From Citrobacter freundii ATCC 8090 = MTCC 1658 = NBRC 12681 (GTDB lineage: Bacteria; Pseudomonadota; Gammaproteobacteria; Enterobacterales; Enterobacteriaceae): a DNA stretch of 64,000 nt. The translations under genes were made by a program, and so were the position numbers. The notes below the pieces were generated by a model that ran no database searches, had not been told where the DNA came from, and worked only from the letters and a program-made list of their open reading frames with translations. Below, one piece after another: positions 1 through 10,168 of the stretch (position 1 is its first letter; each line of letters begins with the position of its first letter). The stretch lies in the NCBI RefSeq assembly GCF_011064845.1, contig NZ_CP049015.1, forward strand, positions 2,108,001 to 2,172,000, in the 5' to 3' direction.

Positions 1-1042
1 TGTGCCCAACATGTACTGGCTTATCTTCTTCCGCTGTCTGATGGGGATTGGAATGGGGGCGCTAATTATGGTGGGCTATGCCTCATTTACAGAATTCATT
101 CCACCCGCGGTACGTGGGAAATGGTCTGCCCGTCTGTCATTTGTCGGCAACTGGGCACCAATGCTATCTGCGGCAATTGGCGTCGTGATCATTGCACTTT
201 TAAGCTGGCGGGTGATGTTTCTGCTCGGTGGCATGGCAATGCTGTTGGCCTGGTATCTGTCAGGAAAATACTATATTGAATCCCCACGTTGGCTGGCTGG
301 TAAAGGGAAGAGAAGCGAAGCTGAAAAACATCTTATGCAGGTTGAATCGCAAATTGAGCTAGAAAAAAACATCACTTTACCATCCTGCCGGAACGAATGC
401 CCGTCGGCGGATTTAAGCACGGCAAGTGGTTCATTTTGGCTATTGTTTAAGGGGCCAATGTTGCGCTGTACACTGGTGGCGATCACGGTGCTTATCGCAA
501 TGAATATTTCGCTCTACACCATTACGGTATGGATCCCGACTATATTTGTTAATTCGGGAATCGATGTAACGAAATCCATATTTATGACTGCGATAATTAT
601 GATTGGCGCGCCAGTTGGGATATTTATTGCCGCGTTAATTATCGATCGCTTTCCACGGCGATTGTTTGGCTCATTCTTGTTGATTATTATCGCATTGCTC
701 GGGTATTTCTATTCACTTCAAACTGAAGAGTGGGCCATTCTGAGCTACGGGCTGGTGATGATTTTTTTTCTGTATATGTATGTCTGCTTTGCCTCTGCAG
801 TTTATGTCCCAGAACTATGGCCCACGCACCTAAGATTGAGAGGATCAGGTTTTGTTAATGCGGTGGGAAGGATTGTCGCTGTGTTTACGCCCTATGGCGT
901 CGCTATTTTGTTGACCCGCTATGGCTCCGTTACGGTCTTTATCGTGTTAGGAGTAATGTTGGTTCTATGCGCGCTGATTCTTTTTTGTTTTGGCATCGAA
1001 ACACGCAAAGTATCGCTGGAAGAGATTTCAGCGCTGGCCTGA
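1..1042 (+). CDS. ydjE: MFS transporter YdjE, 5' end cut by window edge
   Basis: Inner-membrane major facilitator superfamily sugar-porter-like protein. The frame is already open at base 2 (GTG read as internal Val, VPNMYWLIFFR), so about 107 N-terminal residues of the usual ~452 lie outside the window. Visible signatures are RGKWSAR in a cytoplasmic loop, ESPRWLAGKGK before the central loop, PELWPTHLRLRGSG, and several hydrophobic helices. It ends in ETRKVSLEEISALA. It is convergent with pncA, as ydjE is in E. coli. The natural substrate is not established; the family suggests a small organic solute imported with protons. The identification rests on remembered similarity along the whole visible length. 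Confidence 0.88.
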   Translation, partial: VPNMYWLIFFRCLMGIGMGALIMVGYASFTEFIPPAVRGKWSARLSFVGNWAPMLSAAIGVVIIALLSWRVMFLLGGMAMLLAWYLSGKYYIESPRWLAGKGKRSEAEKHLMQVESQIELEKNITLPSCRNECPSADLSTASGSFWLLFKGPMLRCTLVAITVLIAMNISLYTITVWIPTIFVNSGIDVTKSIFMTAIIMIGAPVGIFIAALIIDRFPRRLFGSFLLIIIALLGYFYSLQTEEWAILSYGLVMIFFLYMYVCFASAVYVPELWPTHLRLRGSGFVNAVGRIVAVFTPYGVAILLTRYGSVTVFIVLGVMLVLCALILFCFGIETRKVSLEEISALA

Positions 1043-1050
1043 GATAACGC

Positions 1051-1074
1051 GCCGACAGGAGTGACCCTGTCGGC
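1051..1074. terminator. hairpin between convergent ydjE and pncA
   Basis: A perfect 9-bp stem, GCCGACAGG/CCTGTCGGC with a 6-base loop, begins 9 bases after the ydjE stop and ends 6 bases before the pncA stop. Neither side has a strong T tract, so it may act as a weak bidirectional terminator or an mRNA end stabiliser. Confidence 0.55.
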
Positions 1075-1079
1075 ATCGC

Positions 1080-1724
1080 TTACGGTTGGGTTTCCAGCCA
1101 GTCGTCCAACGTATACAGCGTTGCACCCGCCGCCGCCATTTCTATAAAGGCGTTTGCACTGTCCTGGGGTTGAATATTAACCCCACGGCAGCCGTCGGTA
1201 ATAACGCTGACGGTGTAGCCAAGATCGAGCGCATCCAGTACGGTGAATTTAACGCAATAGTCGGTTGCCAGACCCATGATGATGAGCTCGGCAATGCGGC
1301 GTTCGAGTAACCATGCATTCAGCGCGGTAGCCTGACGACGACCGTTATCAAAAAACGCACTATAGCTGTCGACCAGCGGGTTCTCACCTTTAGTGAACGT
1401 TTGAGTTATCGCACGCTGGTTCAGCAGCGGATGCAGGGCTGCACCTGCGCTGTTTTGTACGCAATGATCGGGCCAGAATGTCTGCGCCAGTCCATCGAGT
1501 TGTCCCTGGCTGTAGGGCTCGACCTGATGCTGGCTGGCAAAACTGCCGTGATTAGCCGGGTGCCAGTCCAGACTGGCAACGACCATGTCGCCGCGTAAGG
1601 CACACCAGTCAATCAGACGGTTGGCAATATCGATTGTGCTGTCACCTTGTGGGACCGCGAGGGCACCACCGGCACAAAAGTCATTTTGTAAATCGACCAA
1701 CAGTAAGGCTCGGGCCATGGGCAT
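1080..1724 (-). CDS. pncA: nicotinamidase PncA
   Basis: Cytoplasmic isochorismatase-fold hydrolase that deamidates nicotinamide to nicotinate in NAD salvage, and also hydrolyses pyrazinamide. The 214 residues match the family length (E. coli 213). Visible features are the catalytic Asp in LLLVDLQNDF (residue 11), the metal-ligand segment DWHPANHGSF, and the catalytic Cys in GLATDYCVKFT near residue 157. Two in-frame ATGs, at 1724 and 1718, follow an AAAGGAG ribosome site with spacings of 3 and 9 bases. The upstream one fits the E. coli N-terminus better, but the choice is open. It lies 8 bases downstream of ansA and is probably cotranscribed with it. Confidence 0.97.
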   Translation of the reverse strand: MPMARALLLVDLQNDFCAGGALAVPQGDSTIDIANRLIDWCALRGDMVVASLDWHPANHGSFASQHQVEPYSQGQLDGLAQTFWPDHCVQNSAGAALHPLLNQRAITQTFTKGENPLVDSYSAFFDNGRRQATALNAWLLERRIAELIIMGLATDYCVKFTVLDALDLGYTVSVITDGCRGVNIQPQDSANAFIEMAAAGATLYTLDDWLETQP

Positions 1725-1732
1725 AGACTCCT

Positions 1733-2749
1733 TTAATCGTCAGGCGTGAGCTCACCACGCAGATTTTGCGTCATCGCTTCACGGATCGTCTGCGTATCCA
1801 GTCCCTGACTCAGCAAATAGTGCAGTTTGGTGAGTGTGGCTTCGACGGTCATATCCGCGCCGCCAATCACGCCAGCATGCGCCAGCGCATTGCCTGTCGC
1901 GTAGCCCCCCATGTTCACCTTGCCGGACATACACTGCGTAAGGTTCACCACCACAATGCCACGCGAACTCGCATCTTCAAGTTCTTTCAGGAACTCTTTA
2001 TTCTGCGGCGCATTCCCCACGCCGTAGGAGCGCAAAATTAATGCTTTTACAGGTTGGCGCAGGAAGTTGCGTACTACATCAGCGGAGATCCCAGGATAAA
2101 TGGTGACCACGCCAATCGGTTGCGGAGTGATAGGATGCACAATCAACTCACCTGTACCGTGAGGTGCGGGCGGAGTTCCCAGCCGACGAATGTGGATCCC
2201 GGCTTCCAGCAGTGGTGCAAGGTTGGGTGAGGCAAACGCGTCAAAACCATCAGCATGCGCTTTAGTGGTCCGGTTGCCGCGAAACAATCGATTGTTGAAA
2301 AACAGGGTAACTTCATTGATCGGGTAATTTGCTGCAACGTACAACGCATTCAGCAAATTGATTTGTCCGTCAGAACGTAGTTCTGCTAATGGGATTTGTG
2401 ACCCTGTCACAATGACCGGCTTGCCCAGATTCTCCAGCATAAAAGAGAGTGCCGAAGCCGTAAACGCCATGGTGTCTGTGCCGTGCAGAATGACAAAACC
2501 ATCGTAATCGTCGTAGTGCGCTTTAATGTCTTCCGCAATATGCTGCCAGTCTTCCGGCGTCATATCGGAGGAATCCATCAGCGGGGCGTATTCGTGGATG
2601 GTGAAGTCTGGCATCTCCGGACGGTGGAATTCAGGCATCAATGCCAGCTGGCGCTGGAGATGACCGGAAACGGGAATATAACCCTGTTCTGAGCGCTGCA
2701 TACCAATGGTACCGCCGGTATAGGCAACGTAAATTGATTTTTTCTGCAT
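1733..2749 (-). CDS. ansA: L-asparaginase I, cytoplasmic (AnsA)
   Basis: Hydrolyses L-asparagine to aspartate and ammonia in the cytoplasm; this is the low-affinity housekeeping enzyme. Its 338 residues equal the E. coli length. The first asparaginase motif, YTGGTIGM, sits near residue 10 with the nucleophilic Thr, and the second, LHGTDTMAFTASALSF, near residues 88-103. There is no signal peptide, which separates it from periplasmic AnsB. It is followed closely by pncA and preceded by the sppA terminator, so it probably has its own promoter in the short gap after sppA or depends partly on readthrough. Confidence 0.97.
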   Translation of the reverse strand: MQKKSIYVAYTGGTIGMQRSEQGYIPVSGHLQRQLALMPEFHRPEMPDFTIHEYAPLMDSSDMTPEDWQHIAEDIKAHYDDYDGFVILHGTDTMAFTASALSFMLENLGKPVIVTGSQIPLAELRSDGQINLLNALYVAANYPINEVTLFFNNRLFRGNRTTKAHADGFDAFASPNLAPLLEAGIHIRRLGTPPAPHGTGELIVHPITPQPIGVVTIYPGISADVVRNFLRQPVKALILRSYGVGNAPQNKEFLKELEDASSRGIVVVNLTQCMSGKVNMGGYATGNALAHAGVIGGADMTVEATLTKLHYLLSQGLDTQTIREAMTQNLRGELTPDD

Positions 2750-2770
2750 GACTTTTCTTCTGTCTCAAAG

Positions 2771-2798
2771 AAAACCCCTCTTCATCCCGAAGAGGGGT
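2771..2798 (-). terminator. intrinsic terminator after sppA
   Basis: On the minus strand a 10-bp perfect stem, ACCCCTCTTC/GAAGAGGGGT with a 5-base loop (2774-2798), is followed by TTT and CTTT. It lies 6 bases past the sppA stop codon and 24 bases before the ansA start. Confidence 0.8.
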
Positions 2799-2804
2799 CA
2801 ATAG

Positions 2805-4661
2805 TTAGCGAACGTTGGCGCAGGTCAGGCAAAACGCATAGCGGTTTTGCGGATCGTTGAATGCGGCCAGCTTATCGCTTTCGGCTTTTACTGCACTGGC
2901 CGCAGAGGCCAGCGGTGGTGGGAGCATAGCCTGAATGGCGTCAGGTAGCATGGCACGAACGGAGCCTGACATGCTGTCCATCACCATATCAACGAATGTC
3001 GGTTCGTCCTGATAATACGCAATGTGCCATTGTTTCAGTTTGGCCAGCTCAGCCGCTTTCGCCACGGCGTCATCAAAATCACCCAGACTGTCTACCAGAC
3101 CGTTGGCTTTTGCATCCTGTCCGGTCCAGACGTGGCCCTGCGCGATTTTGTCAATCTGCTCAGGTGTTGTTTTACGCGCATCTGCGACCAGCGTGATAAA
3201 ACGCTTATAGCCGTTCTCGATGCTAAGTTGCATCATTTGCTGCACTTCTGGTGGTAACGCTTTGGTGATGGAGATATCCGCCAGTGGGGATGTCGCCACG
3301 CCGTCGGTGTGTACGCCAATGGAATCCAGACTGTTTTCCACGGTGTTGATCACGCCAAAGATGCCGATTGAACCGGTCAGCGTGCTGGGGTTCGCCACAA
3401 TGTAGCTTGCTGGGGTGGAGATCCAGTACCCACCGGAGGCTGCCATGCCGCCCATGGACACCACAACCGGTTTACCCGCCGCTTTTGCCGCAGCCAGCTC
3501 AGCACGAATGACTTCGGAGGCACTGACGCTGCCGCCAGGGCTGTTCACGCGCAGAACAATTGCTTTCACTTTCGGATCAAGACGGGCTTCGCGGATCTGC
3601 GCGGCAGTCGTGTCACCGCCCACATTCCCAGGAGTTTCTTCACCGTCCATAATCGCGCCATTGGCGAAGATAACACCAATGCTGTCTCCAGTATCCGCTG
3701 GCGTTTTCAGTGAGTAATCGTAATAGCTGACAGCGCGATAATTTTTATCCGCTTTGCTCCAACCAAACTGTTTGGTCAGCATTTTTTCGACTTCGGCGCT
3801 GGAGGCCAGTGCATCCACCAGTTTGTTGTCGAGCGCATATTTCGCGGTATCACCATCGACTTTTGTCAAACCGTCCAGCATGGCCTGTGCGCCAGGGAAC
3901 ACCTGCTGAGCAGGGATCTGGCGATTGGCAGCAACCGTGTCGAGATAGTTCTGCCACAGCTCGCCGATCCAGCGGCTGTCAGCTTCACGCGCGGCAGGAG
4001 ACATATCATCACGGATAAACGGTTCTACGGCAGACTTATAAGTCCCGACACGGAACACGTGTGTGGAAACTTTCAGCTTGTCGAGCAGGGATTTGTAGTA
4101 CAAACCGTTGGTGGCAAAGCCGTGCAGATCAACGGAACCCTGTGGAGAAAGATAAATTTTATTGGCGAAACTGGCGAGGTAGTACTGCCCCTGGCTGAAG
4201 TTATCGCCTACGGCAAAGACCGGTTTGCCGCTGTCGCGGAATTCCCGCAGCGCTTTACCGATATACTGCATGGAAGGCTGGTCGGCCCCGGCAAAATTTT
4301 TCAGATCCATCACAATGCCGGTGATGTTGCGATCATCTTTTGCCTGGCGAATAGTATTCACGATATCGAACAGGGAGTTTTCCTGCAGGCGATCGGAACT
4401 GGCACCAAACAGCTGACGACCAATAACGCTTAAGCGACTGGTGCTCGACGGCTTATCGACAATCACCCCCGAGATATCCAGCAGCAGTGCGCCTCGCTCA
4501 GCGTGTTCACTGGTATTGCTGCTGCTGACCTGCATCCAGATACCCACGCCCACCAGCACCAAGAAGATGAAGAACAGGTTAAGCACAAATTCACGGACGA
4601 AATTAAGTAATCGCCATGTCCATTTAAAAAATCCGGCAATAAATCGCCACAGGGTTCGCAT
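2805..4661 (-). CDS. sppA: signal peptide peptidase SppA (protease IV)
   Basis: Inner-membrane serine protease that degrades cleaved signal peptides. The 618 residues are identical in length to E. coli SppA. There is a short cytoplasmic N-terminus, one hydrophobic anchor (about residues 25-45), and two tandem peptidase S49 domains. By E. coli numbering the catalytic Lys209 falls in [12 protein letters not shown] of the first domain and Ser409 in [14 protein letters not shown] of the second, both present. It ends with FCLTCANVR. It is transcribed away from ydjA and is followed by an intrinsic terminator. Confidence 0.98.
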   Translation of the reverse strand: MRTLWRFIAGFFKWTWRLLNFVREFVLNLFFIFLVLVGVGIWMQVSSSNTSEHAERGALLLDISGVIVDKPSSTSRLSVIGRQLFGASSDRLQENSLFDIVNTIRQAKDDRNITGIVMDLKNFAGADQPSMQYIGKALREFRDSGKPVFAVGDNFSQGQYYLASFANKIYLSPQGSVDLHGFATNGLYYKSLLDKLKVSTHVFRVGTYKSAVEPFIRDDMSPAAREADSRWIGELWQNYLDTVAANRQIPAQQVFPGAQAMLDGLTKVDGDTAKYALDNKLVDALASSAEVEKMLTKQFGWSKADKNYRAVSYYDYSLKTPADTGDSIGVIFANGAIMDGEETPGNVGGDTTAAQIREARLDPKVKAIVLRVNSPGGSVSASEVIRAELAAAKAAGKPVVVSMGGMAASGGYWISTPASYIVANPSTLTGSIGIFGVINTVENSLDSIGVHTDGVATSPLADISITKALPPEVQQMMQLSIENGYKRFITLVADARKTTPEQIDKIAQGHVWTGQDAKANGLVDSLGDFDDAVAKAAELAKLKQWHIAYYQDEPTFVDMVMDSMSGSVRAMLPDAIQAMLPPPLASAASAVKAESDKLAAFNDPQNRYAFCLTCANVR

Positions 4662-4836
4662 GTATTCTCCCTACCGATTAACAACACGCCATCCCGAAAT
4701 CCCGGAGAAAGGCGATAAGATGAGGCTATCGTAATGACCAGACAGGCACTTGTCAGCAGGAATCACCGCCTGTGCTGTAACAAAATCCGCTCACGTGTTA
4801 ATTTTGTGAACAAATCTCATTGTTGGAGTTAAGCAA

Positions 4837-5388
4837 ATGGATGCACTCGAATTACTTATCACCCGTCGTAGCGCTTCTCGTCTTGTCGAGCCGGCCCCGG
4901 CCGGAGAGCAACTGCAAAACATTCTGCGGGCGGGAATGCGCGCACCGGACCATAAAACGCTGCAACCGTGGCAATTCTATGTCATTGAGGGTGAAGGGCG
5001 TGAACGCTTTAGCACCGTACTTGAGAAAGGCGCGATTGCCGCAGGTAGCGATGAGAAAGCTCAGGAAAAAGCGCGCAACGCACCGTTTCGCGCGCCGCTG
5101 ATTATTACCGTGGTGGCGAAATGTGAAGAAAACGACAAGGTTCCTCTGTGGGAACAAGAAATGTCTGCCGGTTGTGCGGTGATGGCTATGCAGATGGCCG
5201 CAATTGCCCAGGGCTTTGGCGGTATCTGGCGCAGTGGTGCATTAACCGAAAGTGCGGTCGTACGTGAAGCATTCGACTGTCGCCCGCAAGATAAAATCGT
5301 CGGTTTCCTCTATCTGGGCACACCGCAGCTAAAAGCATCCACGACGATCAACCTTGCCGATCCGAGCGCATTCGTCCGTTATTTCTGA
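4837..5388 (+). CDS. ydjA: YdjA nitroreductase-family flavoprotein
   Basis: Small FMN-dependent nitroreductase-family oxidoreductase of 183 residues, the usual length for YdjA. The N-terminal FMN/phosphate segment TRRSASRL (residues 9-16), [11 protein letters not shown] (about 36-46) and the later GGIWRSGAL segment match the family. The physiological substrate is unknown; members reduce nitroaromatics poorly. The start is supported by a GGAGT ribosome site ending 9 bases before the ATG. It is divergent from sppA and is followed by selD and topB on the same strand. Confidence 0.95.
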   Translation: MDALELLITRRSASRLVEPAPAGEQLQNILRAGMRAPDHKTLQPWQFYVIEGEGRERFSTVLEKGAIAAGSDEKAQEKARNAPFRAPLIITVVAKCEENDKVPLWEQEMSAGCAVMAMQMAAIAQGFGGIWRSGALTESAVVREAFDCRPQDKIVGFLYLGTPQLKASTTINLADPSAFVRYF

Positions 5389-5401
5389 TATCAACGGCAA
5401 A

Positions 5402-5442
5402 ACTGTCTGGATTCTGAGCAAAGACACTCGAATTCAGACAGT
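5402..5442. other. long stem-loop between ydjA and selD
   Basis: Arms 5402-5414 and 5430-5442 (ACTGTCTGGATTC against GAATTCAGACAGT) form a 13-bp stem with one G-U pair and a 15-base loop. No T tract follows, so it is more likely an mRNA end structure or partial terminator for ydjA than a full stop. Confidence 0.5.
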
Positions 5443-5504
5443 CACTCTTACCACATCATGGAATGAGCGCTACCATATCCGGATTGCAATGACAGGAGAT
5501 GTCC

Positions 5505-6548
5505 ATGAGCGAGCAAGCTATTCGTTTAACGCAATACAGCCACGGAGCCGGTTGCGGTTGTAAAATTTCCCCAAAAGTGCTGGAAACCATCCTGCACAGC
5601 GAGCAGGCGAAGTTTGTTGATCCGAACTTACTGGTGGGTAATGAAACTCGCGACGACGCGGCCGTATACGATTTGGGAAACGGCACCAGCGTTATCAGCA
5701 CCACCGATTTCTTTATGCCGATTGTCGATAATCCGTTTGATTTTGGCCGCATCGCCGCGACTAACGCCATCAGCGATATATTCGCTATGGGCGGCAAACC
5801 GATTATGGCAATTGCTATTCTGGGCTGGCCGCTGGATAAGCTGGCGCCGGAAATCGCCCGCGAAGTCACCGAAGGCGGACGTTTTGCCTGCCGTCAGGCG
5901 GGTATTGCGCTGGCGGGCGGCCACTCTATCGATGCCCCAGAGCCTATCTTTGGCCTTGCGGTAACCGGCGTTGTGCCGACCGAACGCGTGAAGAAAAACA
6001 GCACCGCAGAGGCAGGGTGTAAGTTATTCCTGACCAAGCCTCTGGGGATTGGCGTTCTGACGACAGCAGAGAAAAAATCACTACTGAAGGAAGAACACAA
6101 AGGACTGGCGACAGAAGTGATGTGTCGGATGAACATTGCCGGTGCGGCATTCGCCGATATCGACGGCGTGAAAGCCATGACCGACGTTACCGGTTTTGGT
6201 CTGCTGGGGCATCTGAGTGAAATGTGTCAGGGCGCAGGCGTTCAGGCGCAAATTATCTACCAGGATATTCCTAAGCTGCCTGGCGTTGAAGAATACATCG
6301 CGCAGGGTGCAGTACCCGGCGGTACCCAACGTAACTTTGCCAGCTACGGACACCTGATGGGTGAAATGCCGCAATCGGTACGCGATCTGTTGTGCGATCC
6401 GCAAACTTCCGGTGGCCTACTGCTGGCGGTAACGCCGGAAGCTGAAGCCGAAGTGAAAGCGGCAGCGGCGCAGTTCGGTATCGATCTCACCGCCATTGGT
6501 GAGTTAGTGGAAGCTCGTGGCGGTCGCGCCATGGTTGAGATTCGTTAA
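5505..6548 (+). CDS. selD: selenophosphate synthase SelD
   Basis: Makes selenophosphate from selenide and ATP, the selenium donor for selenocysteine tRNA and 2-selenouridine. The glycine-rich N-terminus carries Cys17 and Lys20 in HGAGCGCK, the catalytic pair of the bacterial enzyme. Other marks are [11 protein letters not shown], the ATP/Mg-binding [10 protein letters not shown] and [11 protein letters not shown]. The usual site is Cys rather than Sec. An in-frame ATG six bases upstream (5499) directly abuts the AGGAG ribosome site at 5494-5498, while the ATG at 5505 has a 6-base spacing and gives 347 residues as in E. coli, so 5505 is chosen. topB starts 4 bases after the stop. Confidence 0.97.
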   Translation: MSEQAIRLTQYSHGAGCGCKISPKVLETILHSEQAKFVDPNLLVGNETRDDAAVYDLGNGTSVISTTDFFMPIVDNPFDFGRIAATNAISDIFAMGGKPIMAIAILGWPLDKLAPEIAREVTEGGRFACRQAGIALAGGHSIDAPEPIFGLAVTGVVPTERVKKNSTAEAGCKLFLTKPLGIGVLTTAEKKSLLKEEHKGLATEVMCRMNIAGAAFADIDGVKAMTDVTGFGLLGHLSEMCQGAGVQAQIIYQDIPKLPGVEEYIAQGAVPGGTQRNFASYGHLMGEMPQSVRDLLCDPQTSGGLLLAVTPEAEAEVKAAAAQFGIDLTAIGELVEARGGRAMVEIR

Positions 6549-6552
6549 CTCG

Positions 6553-8499
6553 ATGCGGTTGTTTATTGCCGAAAAACCAAGTCTGGCGCGTGCTATCGCC
6601 GATGTGTTGCCAAAGCCGCATCGCAAAGGCGATGGTTTTATCGAATGCGGAAATGGACAAGTGGTGACCTGGTGTATTGGTCACCTGCTTGAACAGGCGC
6701 AGCCGGATGCCTACGACAGTCGTTATGCTCGCTGGAGCCTGGTCGATCTGCCGATTGTCCCGGAAAAGTGGCAACTGCAACCGCGCCCCTCGGTGACCAA
6801 ACAGCTCAACGTCATTAAGCGCTTTTTGCATGAGGCCAGCGAAGTTATTCACGCCGGTGACCCCGATCGTGAAGGGCAACTGCTGGTGGATGAAGTGCTG
6901 GATTACCTGCAACTGGCGCCTGAAAAGCGCCAGAAGGTGCAGCGTTGCCTGATTAACGACCTCAACCCGCAGGCCGTTGAGCGGGCTATTGAGCGGCTGC
7001 GCGCCAACAGTGAGTTTATTCCGCTGTGCGTGTCGGCACTGGCGCGAGCGCGTGCGGACTGGTTGTACGGTATCAATATGACGCGCGCTTACACCATTCT
7101 CGGACGTAACGCAGGCTATCAGGGCGTACTTTCGGTCGGGCGCGTACAAACGCCGGTGCTCGGGCTGGTTGTGCGTCGTGATGAAGAGATTGAGAACTTC
7201 GTCGCCAAAGACTTCTTCGAAGTGAAAGCGCATATCGTAACGCCCGCCGATGAGCGGTTTACCGCTATCTGGCAGCCGAGCGAAGCGTGTGAGCCGTATC
7301 AGGATGAAGAAGGGCGCTTGCTGAATCGCACGCTGGCTGAACACGTGGTGAACCGAATTAACGGTCAACCGGCGATAGTCACCAGCTATAACGATAAACG
7401 GGAATCAGAATCCGCGCCGTTACCGTTCTCGCTGTCGGCGTTGCAGATTGAAGCGGCGAAGCGCTTCGGTTTAAGTGCGCAAAACGTTCTGGATATCTGC
7501 CAGAAGTTGTATGAAACCCATAAGTTGATTACCTATCCGCGTTCGGATAGCCGTTATCTGCCGGAAGAGCACTTTGCCGGACGTCATGCGGTACTGAACG
7601 CGATTAGCGTCCATGCACCGGATCTGCTCCCGCAACCGGCGGTCAATCCCGATACGCGAAATCGCTGTTGGGACGACAAAAAAGTGGATGCGCACCACGC
7701 CATCATTCCTACCGCGCGCAGTTCGTCCATCAATCTGAATGACAACGAAGCGAAAATTTACAACCTGATTGCCCGTCAGTATCTGATGCAATTTTGCGCA
7801 GATGCGGTATTCAGGAAGTGCGTTATTGAGCTGGATATTGCCAAAGGCAAGTTTGTCGCTAAAGCGCGTTTTCTGGCGGAAGCCGGATGGCGCACGCTGC
7901 TTGGCAATAAAGAGCGCGACGAAGATAATGACGGGACGCCGCTGCCGGTGGTGGCAAAAGATGACGAACTGCTGTGCGAAAAAGGTGAAGTGGTTGAACG
8001 TCAGACTCAACCACCACGTCACTTTACCGATGCCACGCTGCTGTCAGCGATGACCGGGATTGCGCGATTCGTGCAGGATAAAGATCTGAAAAAGATCCTG
8101 CGCGCAACGGATGGTTTAGGTACGGAAGCGACGCGCGCCGGTATTATCGAACTGCTGTTTAAGCGCGGGTTCCTGGTGAAAAAAGGGCGGTATATTCATT
8201 CGACCGACGCAGGAAAAGCGCTGTTCCACTCGTTGCCAGAAATGGCGACGCGCCCGGACATGACCGCGCACTGGGAATCTATACTGACCCAAATCAGCGA
8301 AAAGCAATGTCGCTATCAGGATTTCATGCAGCCGCTGGTGGGGACGCTGTATCAGCTTATCGATCAGGCGCGCAGCACACCGGTACGACGCTTTCGTGGA
8401 ATTGCTGCACCTGGCGGCAGTGGTGGCGATAAGAAAAAGAGTGCGCCGCGTAAACGTCCGGCGAAAAAAAGCCCGCCATCTGAAGAGGCGGGTCTGTAA
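6553..8499 (+). CDS. topB: DNA topoisomerase III
   Basis: Type IA topoisomerase that decatenates and relaxes DNA through a 5'-phosphotyrosyl intermediate. The 648 residues compare with 653 in E. coli. The TOPRIM domain is at the N-terminus ([12 protein letters not shown], and the DPDREGQ acidic motif near residue 105). The active-site Tyr is in [15 protein letters not shown], near residue 328. The C-terminal tail is basic and Lys-rich. The start ATG is at 6553, 4 bases after selD; a frame extension upstream would run into selD and is not needed. The end of the gene also contains a minus-strand terminator. Confidence 0.97.
   Translation: MRLFIAEKPSLARAIADVLPKPHRKGDGFIECGNGQVVTWCIGHLLEQAQPDAYDSRYARWSLVDLPIVPEKWQLQPRPSVTKQLNVIKRFLHEASEVIHAGDPDREGQLLVDEVLDYLQLAPEKRQKVQRCLINDLNPQAVERAIERLRANSEFIPLCVSALARARADWLYGINMTRAYTILGRNAGYQGVLSVGRVQTPVLGLVVRRDEEIENFVAKDFFEVKAHIVTPADERFTAIWQPSEACEPYQDEEGRLLNRTLAEHVVNRINGQPAIVTSYNDKRESESAPLPFSLSALQIEAAKRFGLSAQNVLDICQKLYETHKLITYPRSDSRYLPEEHFAGRHAVLNAISVHAPDLLPQPAVNPDTRNRCWDDKKVDAHHAIIPTARSSSINLNDNEAKIYNLIARQYLMQFCADAVFRKCVIELDIAKGKFVAKARFLAEAGWRTLLGNKERDEDNDGTPLPVVAKDDELLCEKGEVVERQTQPPRHFTDATLLSAMTGIARFVQDKDLKKILRATDGLGTEATRAGIIELLFKRGFLVKKGRYIHSTDAGKALFHSLPEMATRPDMTAHWESILTQISEKQCRYQDFMQPLVGTLYQLIDQARSTPVRRFRGIAAPGGSGGDKKKSAPRKRPAKKSPPSEEAGL
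8464..8493 (-). terminator. intrinsic terminator for gdhA inside topB
   Basis: Read on the minus strand, CCCGCC (8492-8487) pairs with GGCGGG (8477-8472) around a 9-base loop, followed by C and seven Ts (8470-8464). This is a standard rho-independent terminator for transcripts coming from gdhA. Its DNA lies within the last 36 bases of the topB coding sequence, where it encodes the Lys-Lys-Ser-Pro-Pro region. Confidence 0.75.
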
Positions 8500-8503
8500 G
8501 TTT

Positions 8504-8573
8504 GTAGGCCTGATAAGCATAGCGCATCAGGCTTAGCCGGATACGGCACCCGTGCCTTATCCGGCCTACGGGC
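8504..8573. repeat. REP/BIME-type palindromic repeat
   Basis: Intergenic palindromic unit between topB and gdhA, with the typical enterobacterial REP words GCCTGATAAGC, GCATCAGGC, GCCGGATACGGC and CCTTATCCGGCCTAC. It contains two inverted motifs, as in a short BIME. Such elements bind gyrase or IHF or stabilise mRNA ends. Here it would lie in the 3' UTR of gdhA mRNA. Confidence 0.8.
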
Positions 8574-8587
8574 CTGCAGAGACAATA

Positions 8588-9931
8588 TTAAATCACACCC
8601 TGACCCAACATCGCGTCGGCAACCTTTACGAAGCCTGCGATGTTGGCGCCACGTACGTAGTTGGTCTGCTTGCTTTCGCCGCCGTATTCAACGCAGGCAT
8701 GGTGAATATCCAGCATGATGTGGTGCAGGCGCGCATCCACTTTCTCCGCTTTCCAGCCCAGACGAGCGGCGTTTTGCGCCATTTCCAGACCGGATGTCGC
8801 TACACCACCGGCGTTAGCGGCTTTACCCGGTGCGAACAGTACACCTGCCTCGAGGAACAGATCGGTGGCCTCGATAGTGGTCGGCATGTTTGCCCCTTCG
8901 GCGACAGCTTTCACGCCGTTGGCGATCAATACGCGTGCTGCATCGACATCCAGCTCATTCTGCGTGGCACACGGCAGGGCGATATCGACCGGAACCGACC
9001 ACGGCTGTTTGCCTTCCAGATAGGTCAGGCCAAATTCACGGGCATAATCTGCTACACGACCGTCGCGGCTGTCTTTGATTGCGCACAGGCGCGCCAGTTT
9101 TTCTTTGGTAAATCCACTTTCGTCAACTACGGTACCGCTGGAATCGGAGGCGGTAACCACCCGCGCGCCAAACTCCATGGCTTTCTCAATGGCGAATTGC
9201 GCCACGTTACCGGAGCCAGAAACCGCCACGCGCATGCCTTCAAAGCCCAGACCATGGCGTTTGAGCATCGCTTCGGTGAAATACACCAGACCGTAGCCGG
9301 TGGCTTCCGGGCGGATTAGGCTACCGCCGAAAGAGAGACCTTTACCGGTAAAGACGCAGGCGCTGTTATTGGAGAGTTTTTTCATCATCCCGGCCATAAA
9401 GCCGACTTCACGGCCGCCCACACCGATATCGCCCGCCGGAACGTCGGTATCGGGACCTAAATGGCGGAACAGTTCGGTCATCAGCGCCTGGCAGAAACGC
9501 ATGATTTCGCCTTCGCTTTTCCCTTTCGGATCGAAATCGCTCCCGCCTTTACCCCCGCCCATTGGCAGGGTGGTGAGGGCATTTTTAAACGTCTGCTCGA
9601 AGCCAAGGAATTTCAGGATCGACAGGTTCACGGAAGGGTGGAAACGCATACCGCCTTTGTATGGGCCAATGGCAGAGCTAAACTGCACGCGCCATGCGCG
9701 GTTGACCTGCACCTGATTGCGATCGTCCAGCCATACTACGCGGAACTGGATCACGCGCTCCGGTTCAACCAGACGTTCCAGCAATGACATCTGGCGATAA
9801 CGCGGGTTTTGCTCAAGGAAAGGCCACAGCGTGGTCATTACCTCACGAACGGCTTGCGCGAACTCGGTTTGATTCGGGTCGCGCTTTTGCACATGGTTAA
9901 GGAATGACTCCAGAGAACATGTCTGATCCAT
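8588..9931 (-). CDS. gdhA: NADP-dependent glutamate dehydrogenase
   Basis: Forms glutamate from 2-oxoglutarate, ammonia and NADPH; the ammonium-assimilation enzyme used at high ammonium. The 447 residues equal the E. coli length. The catalytic Lys128 lies in PMGGGKGGSDFDP, the substrate Lys in GPYKGGMRFHP (about 90-100), and the dinucleotide-binding glycines in VSGSGNVAQFA. The gene stands alone. Downstream are a REP element and then a terminator that overlaps the end of topB. The leader shares a 237-base region with ynjH. Confidence 0.98.
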   Translation of the reverse strand: MDQTCSLESFLNHVQKRDPNQTEFAQAVREVMTTLWPFLEQNPRYRQMSLLERLVEPERVIQFRVVWLDDRNQVQVNRAWRVQFSSAIGPYKGGMRFHPSVNLSILKFLGFEQTFKNALTTLPMGGGKGGSDFDPKGKSEGEIMRFCQALMTELFRHLGPDTDVPAGDIGVGGREVGFMAGMMKKLSNNSACVFTGKGLSFGGSLIRPEATGYGLVYFTEAMLKRHGLGFEGMRVAVSGSGNVAQFAIEKAMEFGARVVTASDSSGTVVDESGFTKEKLARLCAIKDSRDGRVADYAREFGLTYLEGKQPWSVPVDIALPCATQNELDVDAARVLIANGVKAVAEGANMPTTIEATDLFLEAGVLFAPGKAANAGGVATSGLEMAQNAARLGWKAEKVDARLHHIMLDIHHACVEYGGESKQTNYVRGANIAGFVKVADAMLGQGVI

Positions 9932-10168
9932 AGATATAAGAACCTCTTATGTATTGATATGGTTATATTTTTGATTTTTGTGTTAAGTGTTGTGCAGTTT
10001 TTGACTATACCATCAGCACTGTGACGCGACGCAAGAAAAAATTAACCCCGCTAAGTAAATTAATATTGCGTCGTGGGTCATAACCAAAAACGATGATCGA
10101 AGAGGCTAAAGTTTCTGCCGATTTATACCGTTATACTGAGCATAATTGTCAGTTAAAAAGGAAAGAGT

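Noticed and set aside
6487..7368. 293-codon open frame on the minus strand opposite topB
   Set aside because: Antisense to selD end and topB; composition and residues (rich in R, H, Q, T) are typical of a shadow frame.
8552..9319. 255-codon open frame on the plus strand opposite gdhA
   Set aside because: Fully antisense to gdhA, no homology, no ribosome site; produced by the codon pattern of a GC-rich gene.
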